From Hymenobacter arizonensis (GTDB taxonomy: Bacteria > Bacteroidota > Bacteroidia > Cytophagales > Hymenobacteraceae), in NCBI RefSeq assembly GCF_900115775.1, contig NZ_FOXS01000002.1:1203214-1267213 (forward strand): DNA of 64,000 nt, read 5' to 3'. Below, one piece after another: positions 17,601 through 26,600 of this stretch (the stretch's first letter is position 1; each line of letters begins with the position of its first letter). Under the pieces are notes generated by a model. It did no database searches. It was not told where the DNA came from and saw only the letters and a list, made by a program, of their open reading frames with translations. The translations under genes were made by a program, and so were the position numbers.

Positions 17601-17798
17601 CACCAGGTCCGAAAGGTCTTCACTGGCCAGTTGCAGTTCCTGCTGGTTCTTTTTGATGTGGTCAAGCGCCACTTGTGGCACGGGACTTTTGGCAGCTTTG
17701 CCACTGCTTTGGCCAAAGGAGGCCAAATTCCCGACTAGCAATCCCATGACCAGAGCCATGCGAGTTGCAAACAGTATCATTTTGTCCATTTGCTTCAA
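14661..17798 (-). CDS. M36 family metallopeptidase with T9SS sorting domain (paralogue 2)
   Basis: A 1045-residue close paralogue of the protease at 11067-14210, with the same order of parts: signal peptide (about 1-29), propeptide, PA insert (NIAVVYRGTCGF), zinc site HEYGHGISTRLTGG (His600, His604) with GEGWSDWFGLM, Ig/PKD-like domain (FSWSPAAGLN), Cys linker beginning DVRCGPTNNQ, and a type A C-terminal sorting domain (SLPNPAVGQTSVSF ... LIAHLVTGSG-like end IELKD). Blocks around the zinc site are nearly identical between the two, whereas propeptides and linkers differ more, as expected after duplication with divergence. It runs towards paralogue 1 and has its own terminator, so the pair is not an operon. 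Confidence 0.93.
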   Translation of the reverse strand: MKQMDKMILFATRMALVMGLLVGNLASFGQSSGKAAKSPVPQVALDHIKKNQQELQLASEDLSDLVLSSETESKHNGLKHLYIQQRHQGIEIFGAVSNVNLTKDEKVLNMGDRFQKQVGKKIKSKQAQLTAQAAVAAAARHLNLALKGALTATETSEAANRATVFTTGGISLRPIPARLVYQPLADGQLALAWEVSIYELDARNWWNVRVDAATGAVLDKDNLVVECNFEHAPGEMVRTHQHEAAPFSFYSVAAGPTANAYNVFALPTETPSHGPRTYVPTTAADPKASPMGWHKLATGVSYTITRGNNVHAYEDPDNRNIPGLNSSPDGGSALLFDYPVDFNQQPVTYLNAATTNLFYMSNIMHDIWYQYGFNEASGNFQATNPSLLGGLGADAVLAESQDSRNVAATRNNANFATPVDGQAPRMQMYLWSGAPARDLFQVSAPSSIAGIYTALEASFSKPLTATPLTGKLVLAQSTPPAGGTSEEGCGAFTNGTAISGNIAVVYRGTCGFADKVQNAQIAGAVAVVVINNAPGDPIAMGGTATKATPAITIPAVMISMEAGQTIRQQLNAGTQVTVILKNTGSLPELDGDFDNGIIAHEYGHGISTRLTGGANNSSCLRNAEQGGEGWSDWFGLMLTMNAGDTGAKPRGIGTYVQNQPTSGRGIRPSPYSTDFGVNNYTYAATNNTTLTEPHGIGFVWATMLWDMTWSFVDKYGYDANLYTGKGGNNMAMQLVIDGLKLQPCNPGFVDARDAILAADRANNGGANQKMIWTVFARRGLGFSAKQGSTTSRLDQVEAFDLPPAFSCTAPTITVVRTSTVNTNGPASTIYLGYGPQNVQLQANSTNAGLNSFSWSPAAGLNNANVANPIFTPTAAGTYRFTVASTNDAGCSASASVTITVIDVRCGPTNNQVVVCSGKNSRCVNSSDVPNLLKRGGTLGTCGSGATTSPLAAQDQDAAKESELTSLPNPAVGQTSVSFTLPEEGSFRLEVLNMQGAVVAVLGEGTGKAGQRFSYEFKKGALRGDLYIAHLVTGSGNKFTRIELKD

Positions 17799-18166
17799 TT
17801 AATGAGTAAGTGAGGGTAATAGCTGTCTTTCTTTTAAAGTAAATTCAAAAATTTCCCCGACTTACGTTGAAAGTCTTAATTCGGCCTTGCGTTATTTCAA
17901 GTTTTTGTTACACCACCTTTTAATAGGTATTTTACTGTTTTTTGATATTCAAAAGAAGGCGAAGAGTTAACTTGATGAACAACAGTGCTTACAGCGTCGG
18001 TAGGCGGTGTTGCATAAACTGCTAAAATGTTTTGTCGAAACAGAAAAAAAATTTCTTTCAATGTTCTGGCACTTCAATAGCGCTTTTGCAAAAGCTTCTC
18101 AGCTATGCCTGCCCATTGCTGGTGCTGAACTATCTAATTGAGCCGCAACAGCAGGGCGAGCATTCG
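17799..18166. other. AT-rich upstream region of M36 paralogue 2
   Basis: About 370 nt without a gene, AT-rich from 17815 to 18065, similar in composition to the region before paralogue 1. It must hold the promoter for the protease on the - strand; no exact CAAAnnTA box (the TAnnTTTG complement) was identified. Confidence 0.5.
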
Positions 18167-18214
18167 CAAAAAAACCGCCCCGGCCACGTCAGAAACGACG
18201 CAGTCGGGGCGGTT
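18167..18214 (-). terminator. Rho-independent terminator after DJ-1/PfpI gene
   Basis: AACCGCCCC (18173-18181) pairs with GGGGCGGTT (18206-18214); on the - strand the stem is followed by a T run (A run at 18167-18174). It lies about 25 nt past the stop codon. Confidence 0.75.
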
Positions 18215-18239
18215 CACAAGCCTTAGATACTCTCAGTGG

Positions 18240-18923
18240 CTAGCCTAGCAGCTGCAGCAGCTCATGGGCGGCCGGCTCCGAAGAAGCCGGGTTCTGGCCC
18301 GTGATGAGGTGAGCTGCGCGCTGCACGTAGGGCTTCCAATCCTCTAATTTGGAGTAGTTGCTGCCGTTTTCCTTCAGCATGTCCTCCACCAGAAAGGGCA
18401 CGACGTTGGTGAGCTGCACCGCTTCTTCTTCCGTGTTGGTGAAGCCCGTCACGGCCTTTCCTTGCACCAGCGGCGAGCCGTCGGGCGCTTTCACGTGGCG
18501 TAGGGCCGCGGGCGCGTGGCACACCAAGGCCACTGGCTTGCCCGCCGCGTACATCTCTTCGATGAGCTTAATGGACGTTTGGTCCTCGGCCAGGTCCCAG
18601 AGCGGGCCGTGGCCACCGGGGTAAAACACGGCGTCGTAGTCAGCAGTGGATACGGAGTCGAGCTGCACGGTATTGGCCAGGGCGTGCTGGGCGGCATCGT
18701 CCTTCTTGAAGCGCTCGGTGGCGTCGGTCTGCGCGCTGGGGTCGTCGCTTTTGGGGTCGAGGGGCGGCTGGCCGCCCTTGGGCGAGGCCAGGGTAAGGGT
18801 GGCCCCAGCGTCTTTAAACACATAGTAGGGCGCGGCAAATTCTTCCAGCCAGAAGCCGGTTTTGTGGCCAGTGTCGCCGAGCTGGTCGTGCGAGGTCAGT
18901 ACCATCAGGATGTTCTTGCTCAT
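18240..18923 (-). CDS. DJ-1/PfpI family protein (type 1 glutamine amidotransferase-like)
   Basis: A 227-residue cytoplasmic protein of the DJ-1/PfpI superfamily. It opens with a strand and KTGFWLEEFAAPYYVF, whose Glu is the usual partner of the catalytic Cys; FYPGGHGPLWDL precedes the nucleophile elbow ALVCHAPAALRHV with Cys135 followed by His. This layout and length resemble the HchA/YDR533C subgroup, whose members act as glyoxalase III, chaperone or protein deglycase; which of these applies cannot be told from sequence. It has its own terminator and lies 123 nt after the aldehyde dehydrogenase on the same strand; both could deal with reactive aldehydes. Confidence 0.85.
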   Translation of the reverse strand: MSKNILMVLTSHDQLGDTGHKTGFWLEEFAAPYYVFKDAGATLTLASPKGGQPPLDPKSDDPSAQTDATERFKKDDAAQHALANTVQLDSVSTADYDAVFYPGGHGPLWDLAEDQTSIKLIEEMYAAGKPVALVCHAPAALRHVKAPDGSPLVQGKAVTGFTNTEEEAVQLTNVVPFLVEDMLKENGSNYSKLEDWKPYVQRAAHLITGQNPASSEPAAHELLQLLG

Positions 18924-19046
18924 TTACTTTTAGTCTGTGGAAGTGATGCGTCAATGCGCAGAATGTCACCACCAGCCGGTGGTGCAGGGGGAGCTGCAAC
19001 AACCTGCAGGAAGCATAAACGGTTAAATGCCGCCCGCCCGGGGGCA

Positions 19047-20504
19047 TTAAATTGGGTATTCGCGGGGCTGGTGCTGCACGGTCACCCACTGCACGCGGGT
19101 CATCTCGTCCATCACCCATTGGCCGCCAAAGCGGCCCATGCCCGATTCCCGCTCGCCGCCGAAGGGCGCGTTGGGCTCGTCGTTCACGCTTTGGTCGTTC
19201 ACGTGAATCATACCTGTTTCCACCTGTTGGGCCAGGTGCACGCCGCGCTCCACGTTGCGGGTGTGCAGGGCGCCGCTCAAGCCGAAGTTCAGCTCGTTGG
19301 CCAGCTGCAGCATCTCTTTCTCGTCTTTGAAAGGAATGAGCGCGGCCACCGGACCGAAGATTTCATTCTGGGCAATGGGCATGTCGTTGCGCACGTTCGA
19401 GAGCACCATGGGGTAGAGCACGGCGCCTTCGGCCTGTCCGCCGCACTCAATTTTGGCGCCCTGGGCCACGCTGGCTTCCACGTCTTCCTGAATGCGCTTC
19501 ACCTGCTTGTCGTCGATGAGCGGGCCGATGTCGGTGTTTCGGTCGAGCGGGTCGCCAACGGTGAGTTGTTTGGTGCGCGCCACTAGCTTGCCGCAAAATT
19601 CATCGTACACCGCCTCGTGCACCAAGAAGCGGTTAATGGCCATGCAAATCTGACCTTGGTGCATAAACTTGCCCATCATGCCGGCTGCCACGGCCTGGTC
19701 GAGGTCGGCGTCTTCCATCACAATGAACACGTTGTTGCCGCCCAGTTCCAGCGCCACCTTTTTGAGGTTTTCGCCGGCCAGCCGGCCAATGTTCTTGCCC
19801 ACGGGCGTGGAGCCGGTGAAGGAAATGAGCTTGGGAATGGGGTGCGTCACAAACGCATCGCCAATGACGGACGACTTGCCCACCACCACGTTGAAGACGC
19901 CTTTAGGCAGGCCGGCTTCTTCAAACAGCTTGGCCAGCAGCGTGCCGCCGGTAGCGGGTGTTTGCGAGGCGGGCTTCACCACGATGGTGTTGCCGCAGCC
20001 CAGCGCCGGCGCAATGGAGCGCATGGACAGGTGCACCGGAAAATTCCAGGGGCTGATGATGCCCACCACGCCCAGCGGCTTGCGGTACACGCGGCTCTCC
20101 TTGCCGGGGATGTTGGAGGGCAGAATGTAGCCGTGCAGGCGCTGCGGGAAAGTGGCCGCTTCCAGAATCACTTCGCGGGCCAGCATCACCTCTACTTCGC
20201 CTTTGGCATGGGCGCCACCGGCCTCCTGCGCTATCCAGCGGGCAAATTCATCCTTGCGCTGAACCAGGATTTCGGCGGCTTTCAGCAAGAAGTCGCGGCG
20301 CTCGTGCGGCAGTAGTGCGGCCCAGGCCGGAGCGGCGCGCTCGGCCGCTTCGTAGGCTTCGTTCAGCTCGTCGGGCCCGGCGCATTTGATGGTTAGCAGG
20401 ACTGAGTTGTTGTAAGGGTTGATGTCTTCGATGGTGTCGGCCTCGCGGCCGTTGCGCCAGACGCCGTCGATGTATTGCTTGTCTAGGTCTTCGTAAGCCT
20501 TCAT
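19047..20504 (-). CDS. NAD(P)-dependent aldehyde dehydrogenase
   Basis: A 485-residue aldehyde dehydrogenase. Seen in order: GIISPWNFPVHLSMRSIAPA (Rossmann part, conserved Asn), FTGSTPVGKNIGRLAG for cofactor binding, KVALELGGNNVFIVMEDAD containing the general-base Glu, and the segment MHQGQICMAINRFLV with the catalytic Cys, followed by NEIFGPVAALIPF. Start ATG 20504 is preferred since the extra upstream residues show no family similarity. Family members of this type (benzaldehyde or vanillin dehydrogenase-like) oxidise aromatic or aliphatic aldehydes; the substrate here is unknown. It precedes the DJ-1/PfpI gene on the same strand with a 123-nt gap. Confidence 0.92.
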   Translation of the reverse strand: MKAYEDLDKQYIDGVWRNGREADTIEDINPYNNSVLLTIKCAGPDELNEAYEAAERAAPAWAALLPHERRDFLLKAAEILVQRKDEFARWIAQEAGGAHAKGEVEVMLAREVILEAATFPQRLHGYILPSNIPGKESRVYRKPLGVVGIISPWNFPVHLSMRSIAPALGCGNTIVVKPASQTPATGGTLLAKLFEEAGLPKGVFNVVVGKSSVIGDAFVTHPIPKLISFTGSTPVGKNIGRLAGENLKKVALELGGNNVFIVMEDADLDQAVAAGMMGKFMHQGQICMAINRFLVHEAVYDEFCGKLVARTKQLTVGDPLDRNTDIGPLIDDKQVKRIQEDVEASVAQGAKIECGGQAEGAVLYPMVLSNVRNDMPIAQNEIFGPVAALIPFKDEKEMLQLANELNFGLSGALHTRNVERGVHLAQQVETGMIHVNDQSVNDEPNAPFGGERESGMGRFGGQWVMDEMTRVQWVTVQHQPREYPI

Positions 20505-20897
20505 ATTTCTACTGAATAGGTTAAAGTGTTCTGTAGGCTTACGGGCAGGGCAATAAGGCCGTTCAGTCTGGCGCAAGCGCAGGGCAAGCCCTAGGTTGAG
20601 CTAGGAGCCAAGCGCGCTCCCGATTTGCGTGTCGACGAATTGTGCTGGCACGACACTGTTCGCTGTTTACCAGCCTTGGCTGATGCTACACGCAGGTGTT
20701 TTGCGCGAATTGGTAGTTCAGCTACACTATTCATTTGCCGATACCAAGAAACACTTGCTTACTGATTATTCCGCTCGCAATAGCTCCGCCCAATCTGAAG
20801 CAAATCGACTGAAAAGGGCTTTCGTAACATTGCCGTCACATGCGGTTCATCAAAAGGAAATAATTAATGCCGCACTTTGTGCCAGCATTATCTTTTG
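20505..20897. other. Divergent intergenic region
   Basis: About 390 nt between the divergent aldehyde dehydrogenase and porin genes. No convincing coding frame, repeat or terminator. TTATCTTTTG just before the porin ATG (20889-20898) resembles a promoter -7 box but is too close to the start codon to serve it normally. Confidence 0.4.
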
Positions 20898-22106
20898 ATG
20901 AATAAACTGTTAATTGGCCTCCTCTTTCTCGTGGCCGGGCGCGCTTTCGGCCAGGCTTCCGACACGACTGTACAGGCGCCACCACCCGACAAAAAGTGGT
21001 TCGAAACCTTCGCTATTCGGGGGTACGTGCAGGCCCGCTACAACCGCCTGCTCGAAACTAATCCGGACCTGGCCTGTGAGCAGTGCGACCGGTCGTGGGG
21101 GCGCAACGGAGGCGTATCGCTGCGCCGGGTGCGCATCATTTTTTTTGGGCAGCTAAGCGAGCGGGTCTACTTTTATATTCAACCCGACTTTGCAAGCACT
21201 GTTAGCGGCAGCACCTCCCTGCAGTTTGGCCAGCTCCGCGACGCCTATTTCGACGTAGGGCTTGACAAAGCCAATCAGTTTCGTATCCGCATCGGCCAGA
21301 GCAAAATCCCCTTTGGCTTCGAAAACATGCAGTCGAGCCAAAATCGGCTGCCCCTCGACCGCAACGATGCCATCAACAGCGCCTTCTCGAATGAGCGCGA
21401 CCTGGGCGCTTTTTTCTACTGGGCGCCCACTGCCGTGCGCCAACGCTTTGCGAAGCTGGTGAAGGAAGGCCTAAAAGGCTCCGGCGACTACGGAGTGCTG
21501 GGCTTTGGTGTCTTCAACGGCCAAACGGCCAACCGCCCCGAGCTCAACAACCAGCAGCACCTCGTGGCTCGCCTCACGTATCCGCTGGTGCTGGGCCGGC
21601 ATATCATCGAACCCGGTATTCAGGCATACTCCGGTGATTACGTGGTAGCTACCGACCAGCTGTCTACCGGCGTGAAGACCACCCCAGACCGCAGCTACCT
21701 CGACCAGCGCGTGGCGGCCACTTTTGTGCTTTACCCCCAGCCGTTTGGCGTGCAGGCCGAGTACAACATCGGCCGCGGCCCGGAGTTCAACCCGAGCACT
21801 GGCACCATCGAAAACCAATCGCTTCACGGTGGGTACCTGTTGCTCAACTACCGGATGCGCCTGCAGAAGCAGCAGTTCTACCCCTTCCTGCGGGCGCACT
21901 ATTACGAGGGCGGCAAAAAGCACGAGCGCGACGCCCGCAGCTACTCGGTGCGCGAGGCCGAGTTGGGCGTGGAATGGCAGCCCGTCAGCAACTTCGAGCT
22001 GGTGACCATGTACACGCTGTCGTCGCGGCGCTTCGAGGATTTTCAGCGACCCGACAACCGGCAGCGCGGCGGCTTGCTCCGGCTGCAGGCGCAGCTTAAC
22101 TTTTAA
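20898..22106 (+). CDS. Outer-membrane porin, phosphate-selective OprO/OprP-like
   Basis: A 402-residue outer-membrane beta-barrel. Signal peptide NKLLIGLLFLVAGRAFGQ (2-19), then a start typical of the porin O/P family: FAIRGYVQARYNR (first strand), GVSLRRVRIIFFGQLSERVY and FYIQPDFAS, then FRIRIGQSKIPFGFEN and RDLGAFFYWAP. Alternating hydrophobic residues continue to the final LLRLQAQLNF, a classic barrel end with terminal Phe. Members in Proteobacteria carry phosphate or polyphosphate; many Bacteroidota members have unknown cargo, and no phosphate genes flank this one. It converges on the next gene with a 50-nt gap. Confidence 0.87.
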   Translation: MNKLLIGLLFLVAGRAFGQASDTTVQAPPPDKKWFETFAIRGYVQARYNRLLETNPDLACEQCDRSWGRNGGVSLRRVRIIFFGQLSERVYFYIQPDFASTVSGSTSLQFGQLRDAYFDVGLDKANQFRIRIGQSKIPFGFENMQSSQNRLPLDRNDAINSAFSNERDLGAFFYWAPTAVRQRFAKLVKEGLKGSGDYGVLGFGVFNGQTANRPELNNQQHLVARLTYPLVLGRHIIEPGIQAYSGDYVVATDQLSTGVKTTPDRSYLDQRVAATFVLYPQPFGVQAEYNIGRGPEFNPSTGTIENQSLHGGYLLLNYRMRLQKQQFYPFLRAHYYEGGKKHERDARSYSVREAELGVEWQPVSNFELVTMYTLSSRRFEDFQRPDNRQRGGLLRLQAQLNF

Positions 22107-22156
22107 ATAATGTAGGTGGCCCAACGAGGAGTCAGGAATTGCCAGCTTGCCTCTTC

Positions 22157-23182
22157 TCAGTTTGCGTCGGCGGCCAGCAGCTCGTTTTGCCACAGCAGCT
22201 CCTCCGCCCGAATGGGGTAGGGCACTCCCTGGCGTATGGTCTGGTGCACGGCTTCGAACAGCTGCATATAGTTGCCCGGAGCCGCGGCGTCGGAGTGGGT
22301 GGCAAGGCGGCCATCGGCTTCGGCTAGCGTGAGCCGGCCCTCCTGGCCCGGTTTCTCGTGGCCGTAGTCGGGCGCCAGGGGCGACACTCCCTGCAACAGC
22401 TGAGCTTCCTGCGGGTCGGTGCGGCCCTTTTGGTAGCTGCCCTGGGCGCCGTGAAGCACGTAGGCCGGACCGGGGTCGGCCACGAGCAAGCCGGATGTCA
22501 GCCACACATTCAGGCCCTTGGGGTAGCGCAGGTGCAGCGAGAAAAAGTCGTTGACTTGGCTGCCCGGGCGGTACTGCCCCATGGTTTTGTGGAAGCCGAG
22601 GGGTTGGCCAAACAGGCTGATGGCCTGGTCGATGAGGTGCGGGCCCAGGTCGTAGAGGAGGCCGCTGCCGGGCAAGGGCTCTTCCTTAAATTTCTTGGTG
22701 TTAAGGCTGGGTTTGTAGCGGTCGAAGCGGAAATGCACTTCGATGAGCTGGCCCAGCTGCCCACTCTCTATCACGCGGCGCACGGCGCCGAAGTCACTGT
22801 CCCAGCGGCGATTTTGATAGGCTAGCAGGTGGCGGCCCATTTGCTGCGCCAGAGCCTCCAGGGCCTGTATCTCGGCTACGGACGTGGCCACCGGTTTTTC
22901 CAGCAGCACGTGTTTGCCGGCTCGCAGGGCTTGCTGGGCCAGGCCGAAGTGGGTGTTGCTGGGCGTGTTCACCACCACCAGCTCAATGGCAGGGTCGGCC
23001 AGCAACTCGTCCACGCTCGGGTAGCTGCGAATGGCGGGGTAGTCCAGGTGCATGCGCCGCTCGGTGCGCTCCACCACTGCCTGCAAGTCAAAGCCGGAAT
23101 GCGCGCTCAAAAAGGGCGCGTGAAAAAGTTTGCCCGACATGCCGTAAGCTAGCAAGGCGGTGCGAATAGGGGCAGTGCTCAT
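22157..23182 (-). CDS. Gfo/Idh/MocA family oxidoreductase
   Basis: A 341-residue NAD(P)-dependent dehydrogenase. The N-terminal Rossmann fold begins IRTALLAYGMSGKLFHAPF, with VVVNTPSNTHFGLAQQAL and GKHVLLEKPVATS (residues about 70-100); the EKP motif supplies the catalytic Lys of this family. The C-terminal sheet domain carries GSGLLYDLGPHLIDQAISLFG with the conserved Asp-x-x-x-His. It resembles the YdgJ/scyllo-inositol dehydrogenase group, acting on cyclic polyols or sugar derivatives, but substrate is not decidable here. ATG 23182 is chosen since the upstream extension lacks the fold. It is a single gene between the porin and a large divergent gene. Confidence 0.9.
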   Translation of the reverse strand: MSTAPIRTALLAYGMSGKLFHAPFLSAHSGFDLQAVVERTERRMHLDYPAIRSYPSVDELLADPAIELVVVNTPSNTHFGLAQQALRAGKHVLLEKPVATSVAEIQALEALAQQMGRHLLAYQNRRWDSDFGAVRRVIESGQLGQLIEVHFRFDRYKPSLNTKKFKEEPLPGSGLLYDLGPHLIDQAISLFGQPLGFHKTMGQYRPGSQVNDFFSLHLRYPKGLNVWLTSGLLVADPGPAYVLHGAQGSYQKGRTDPQEAQLLQGVSPLAPDYGHEKPGQEGRLTLAEADGRLATHSDAAAPGNYMQLFEAVHQTIRQGVPYPIRAEELLWQNELLAADAN

Positions 23183-23607
23183 AGCCCAAAGTAACGCAGA
23201 CGCCTCCCAACCACCAGTCCAACCCCAACGCAAGCCAATGGCTGGAGGAAGGGCAAGGATTTTGCTTAGCTAACAAGCAAAGTAGGATAAGAAGGGGATG
23301 TGAAAAAGGACATTGCTCAGAAAATTATTGATAATCAAGTGGTATTAATCTTTAACGACGGTGGTTGATGTGTTGCTTTTTTGATTGTGCCTAACTTGTA
23401 CCGGGTTTTTTAACTCAACACTCGGCACTATACTTTATGCCAGGTGTTTGTGCTAAAAAAAGCAGCCCATCAACTTCTGAATTTGTCATTTATTCGGTGC
23501 GACGAATAGGGCAAGAGAGGGGCTGGTGATGAGTTGCTCTTAATCTTGCCCAGATACAGTGCGCGGCTTGCTACCCAAGCCATTATTACAGACTACAATT
23601 AGACTAT
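23183..23607. other. Divergent intergenic region
   Basis: About 425 nt, AT-rich between 23320 and 23480, separating the oxidoreductase from the 1829-residue secreted protein. It must contain both promoters; no exact TAnnTTTG match or repeat was found. Confidence 0.4.
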
Positions 23608-26600
23608 ATGAAGCGATTAGCTATTCTTACTTCGTGGTTCGGCCTGCTATTGGGCACCTATACCGCGGCCCAGGCTCAGGCCCAGCCGAAGGCGTCGCCA
23701 CCCGTAGCGGCTACCACCGCCCCACCGACGGCAGCGGCCCCGCGCTACCAATTGGGCAAGCTCTCGACCGACCCCGCCCAGTACATGCTGGACGTGCAGA
23801 GCATGATGGCCGCCACCAACAACGCGGCTGCCCGGGCCACTGCGGCCCGGCTCCAAACGCTGTGGGGCACCAACCGCCTCACCTCGTCGCAGCAGGCGCG
23901 CATCGTGGCGTTATCGCAAACCATGCTGGCCAAGAAGTTTCGGCCCCGGCCCCACTTCGAGCTCTTTTTTGGTGCCATAGTTGGCGGAGCTACCACGGCC
24001 AAGCTCAGCGACCAGCAAATGGACCAGTACCTCGATGTGCTGGGCCAAACGCTGGAGAAAGAAGCGCCGCAGGAAACCGAGAAGTTTATTGCCAGTACCA
24101 ACCGCTTCTTGAATGGCGGCTACCTGCACCGCTCAGGCTACAGCACGCTACGGGCCGTGGGCGGCACCGTAACGTTTGCGTATTCGCCCGTAGCTGCCCC
24201 GGTTTCCAACCTGGAGTTTGGCGCACCCACCCCGGCGCCTAAAAAAGAAGAAGCCCTGCCCGCCGCGCCCGCCGTGAAAAAGCCCGCAGCTGTGGCCAAG
24301 GCACCGGTGAAAGCCGCCCCCAAGCCCGCTGTTAAGAAGAAAGCCAGCAGCAGCGGCTGGGACACCGCCGACATGTGGTCGTCGCCCTCGGGTGGTGGCT
24401 GGGGCGATACTGACGACGGCTGGGGTGCTCCCGTGAAAAAAGCCCCCGCCAAGCCCGTTGCCAAAGCACCGGCTAAAGCCGGTCCGGCCGCGGCCAAAGC
24501 CGCAACGCCCGCTGCCAAGCCAGCCACGGCCGTAGTAAGTGCCGCCGATTTCGACGCTCCCGCTGCTGCTTTCACCCCCTCGGCTTTGCCTTATGACGAC
24601 TACCTGGCCCCGCCTACCCGAGGTGCCGTGATTGTGGTGAAGGATGCTGACTTGGTCCTGGGCTCAGCCGGCGACTCGGTCATGCTTAAGAAAGTAAGCG
24701 GCACGGCCGTGCCCAACTCAAACCGGTTTGTGGCCACCGGCGGGCAGTTTGCCTGGAATATCAAGGCCAACCCCGTAACGGCTGAGCTGGAAGGGTTTGA
24801 CTTAGATATGGCCAAGCCCGAATTCACGGCTCAGACCGTGACGGTAGCGTATCCAGCCGTGCTGGAGGCGCCCGTAAAAGGCTCCCTGAGCTACAAGAAC
24901 GTGCGCCGCAAGTCCGGCACCACCGAAACTGGGTACCCCCGCTTCATCTCCCTCACCAACAACGCCCGCATCAAAAACCTGGGCGAGAACCTGCAGTACC
25001 GCGGCGGCATCTCCATGGCCGGCAGCAAGGTGCTCAGCGCCGCCCTCGACGGCTCTCCGTCCAACCTCATCGTGAGCCTGGACGGCAAGCCCAAGTTCAA
25101 GGCCACGTCGCGGGCTTACGTACTCGGCGACTCCATTATCACGGCCAGCCGCGCCGCGGTTACCATCTACCAGGGCGCCAAGGACTCGGTGACGCACCCC
25201 GGCGCCGAGCTCAAGTACAACAAGGGCAAAAAGGAACTGAAGCTTGCCCGCGAAGAAGGACTCTACAAAAACACGCCCTACAGCGACTCCTACCATCAGC
25301 TCGACATCCGCACCGAGGCCCTGACCTGGAACCTGGGCCAACCCACCATCGACTTTGCCGTGCTGTCGTCGAAAAACCAGCAGGCAGCCGACTTCGAAAG
25401 CAAGGAATTCTTTACCAACAGCCGCTACCAGCAGCTCAAGAGTATCAACCGCCTGCACCCGCTGCAAATGCTGTTGGGCTACAGCCAAAGCCACGGCAAC
25501 GTCAAAACCATCAACGTGAGCACCCTGGCTACGGAGCTCAAGACCTCGGAGCCCAACATGCGCAGCGCCATGGCTGGCCTGGCGCGCGACGGCTACGTGC
25601 AGTGGGTGCCGCAAACCGGCGAGGTCATCATCTTGCCCAAGGGCTCGCACTACGTGGCCTCGGCCCGCGACCGCAAAGACTACGACCACATTGCCATCAA
25701 GTCCCTCTCGGGCTCGGGCCGCAACGCCACCCTCAACCTGGTCACCAATGAGTTATTAGTTCGGGGCGTGGAGCGCTTCAACTTCACCGACGACTCGGCC
25801 ACGGTGTTTGTGAAGCCGGACAGCGCCATTATCCGCATCCAGAAAAACCGGAACATCAACTTCAACGGCACCGTGGTGGCCTCGGCCATGCGCTTCCGCG
25901 GCCGCGATTTCAAGTTTGACTACGACGGCTTCTACGTCGACATGGCCAAGATTGACTCCATCGTCATTCGCAGCGAAGCCAAGGACGCCAAGGGCCGACC
26001 CACCGGCAAGCACGCCGACTTTGCCCTCACCAACAAAGGCAAGGTCTCGACCGGCCGTCTCTTCCTCAACGACCCCAACAACAAGTCGGGCCGCAAGAAG
26101 AAGGGACAGTACCCGGCCTTCGACTCTCAGAGCGGGGCCAACGTGTATTTCGGCAAGCAGTCGGTACTGGGCGGGGCCTACGACTCGACCATGGTGTTCG
26201 ACATTCCGCCGTTTAAGCTCGACTCGCTCAACGGCATCAGCAAGTCGGCATCGGGCTTTAACGGCACCTTCCGCAGCGGCGGCATCATTCCGGATATTCA
26301 AACCAAGCTCACGGTGCAGGAAGACGGCGCGCTCGGCTTCGTGTACGATGTGCCCAAAGATGGATTTCCGCTGTATAAAGGCCGCGGCCGCGTATTCAAC
26401 AAGGTGAAGATGGACGGCGGGGGCCTGCAGGCCGACGGCAGCATCAGCTACCAAACGGGCACGTTCACATCGAATAAGTTCGTGTTCTACCGCGACTCGG
26501 TGGTGACGGTGGGCCGGTCGGGCCAGATTGGGGCCAAGAAATCCGACGGCGTCGACATTGCCAAGATGACCTTGCCGCCCAACTACCTCATGCACTGGGA

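Noticed and set aside
14712..17738. A 1008-codon open frame antisense to M36 paralogue 2
   Set aside because: Its translation is rich in Gly, Ala, Val, His and Arg with no domain, and the opposite strand carries a complete, motif-bearing protease. High GC makes long shadow frames.
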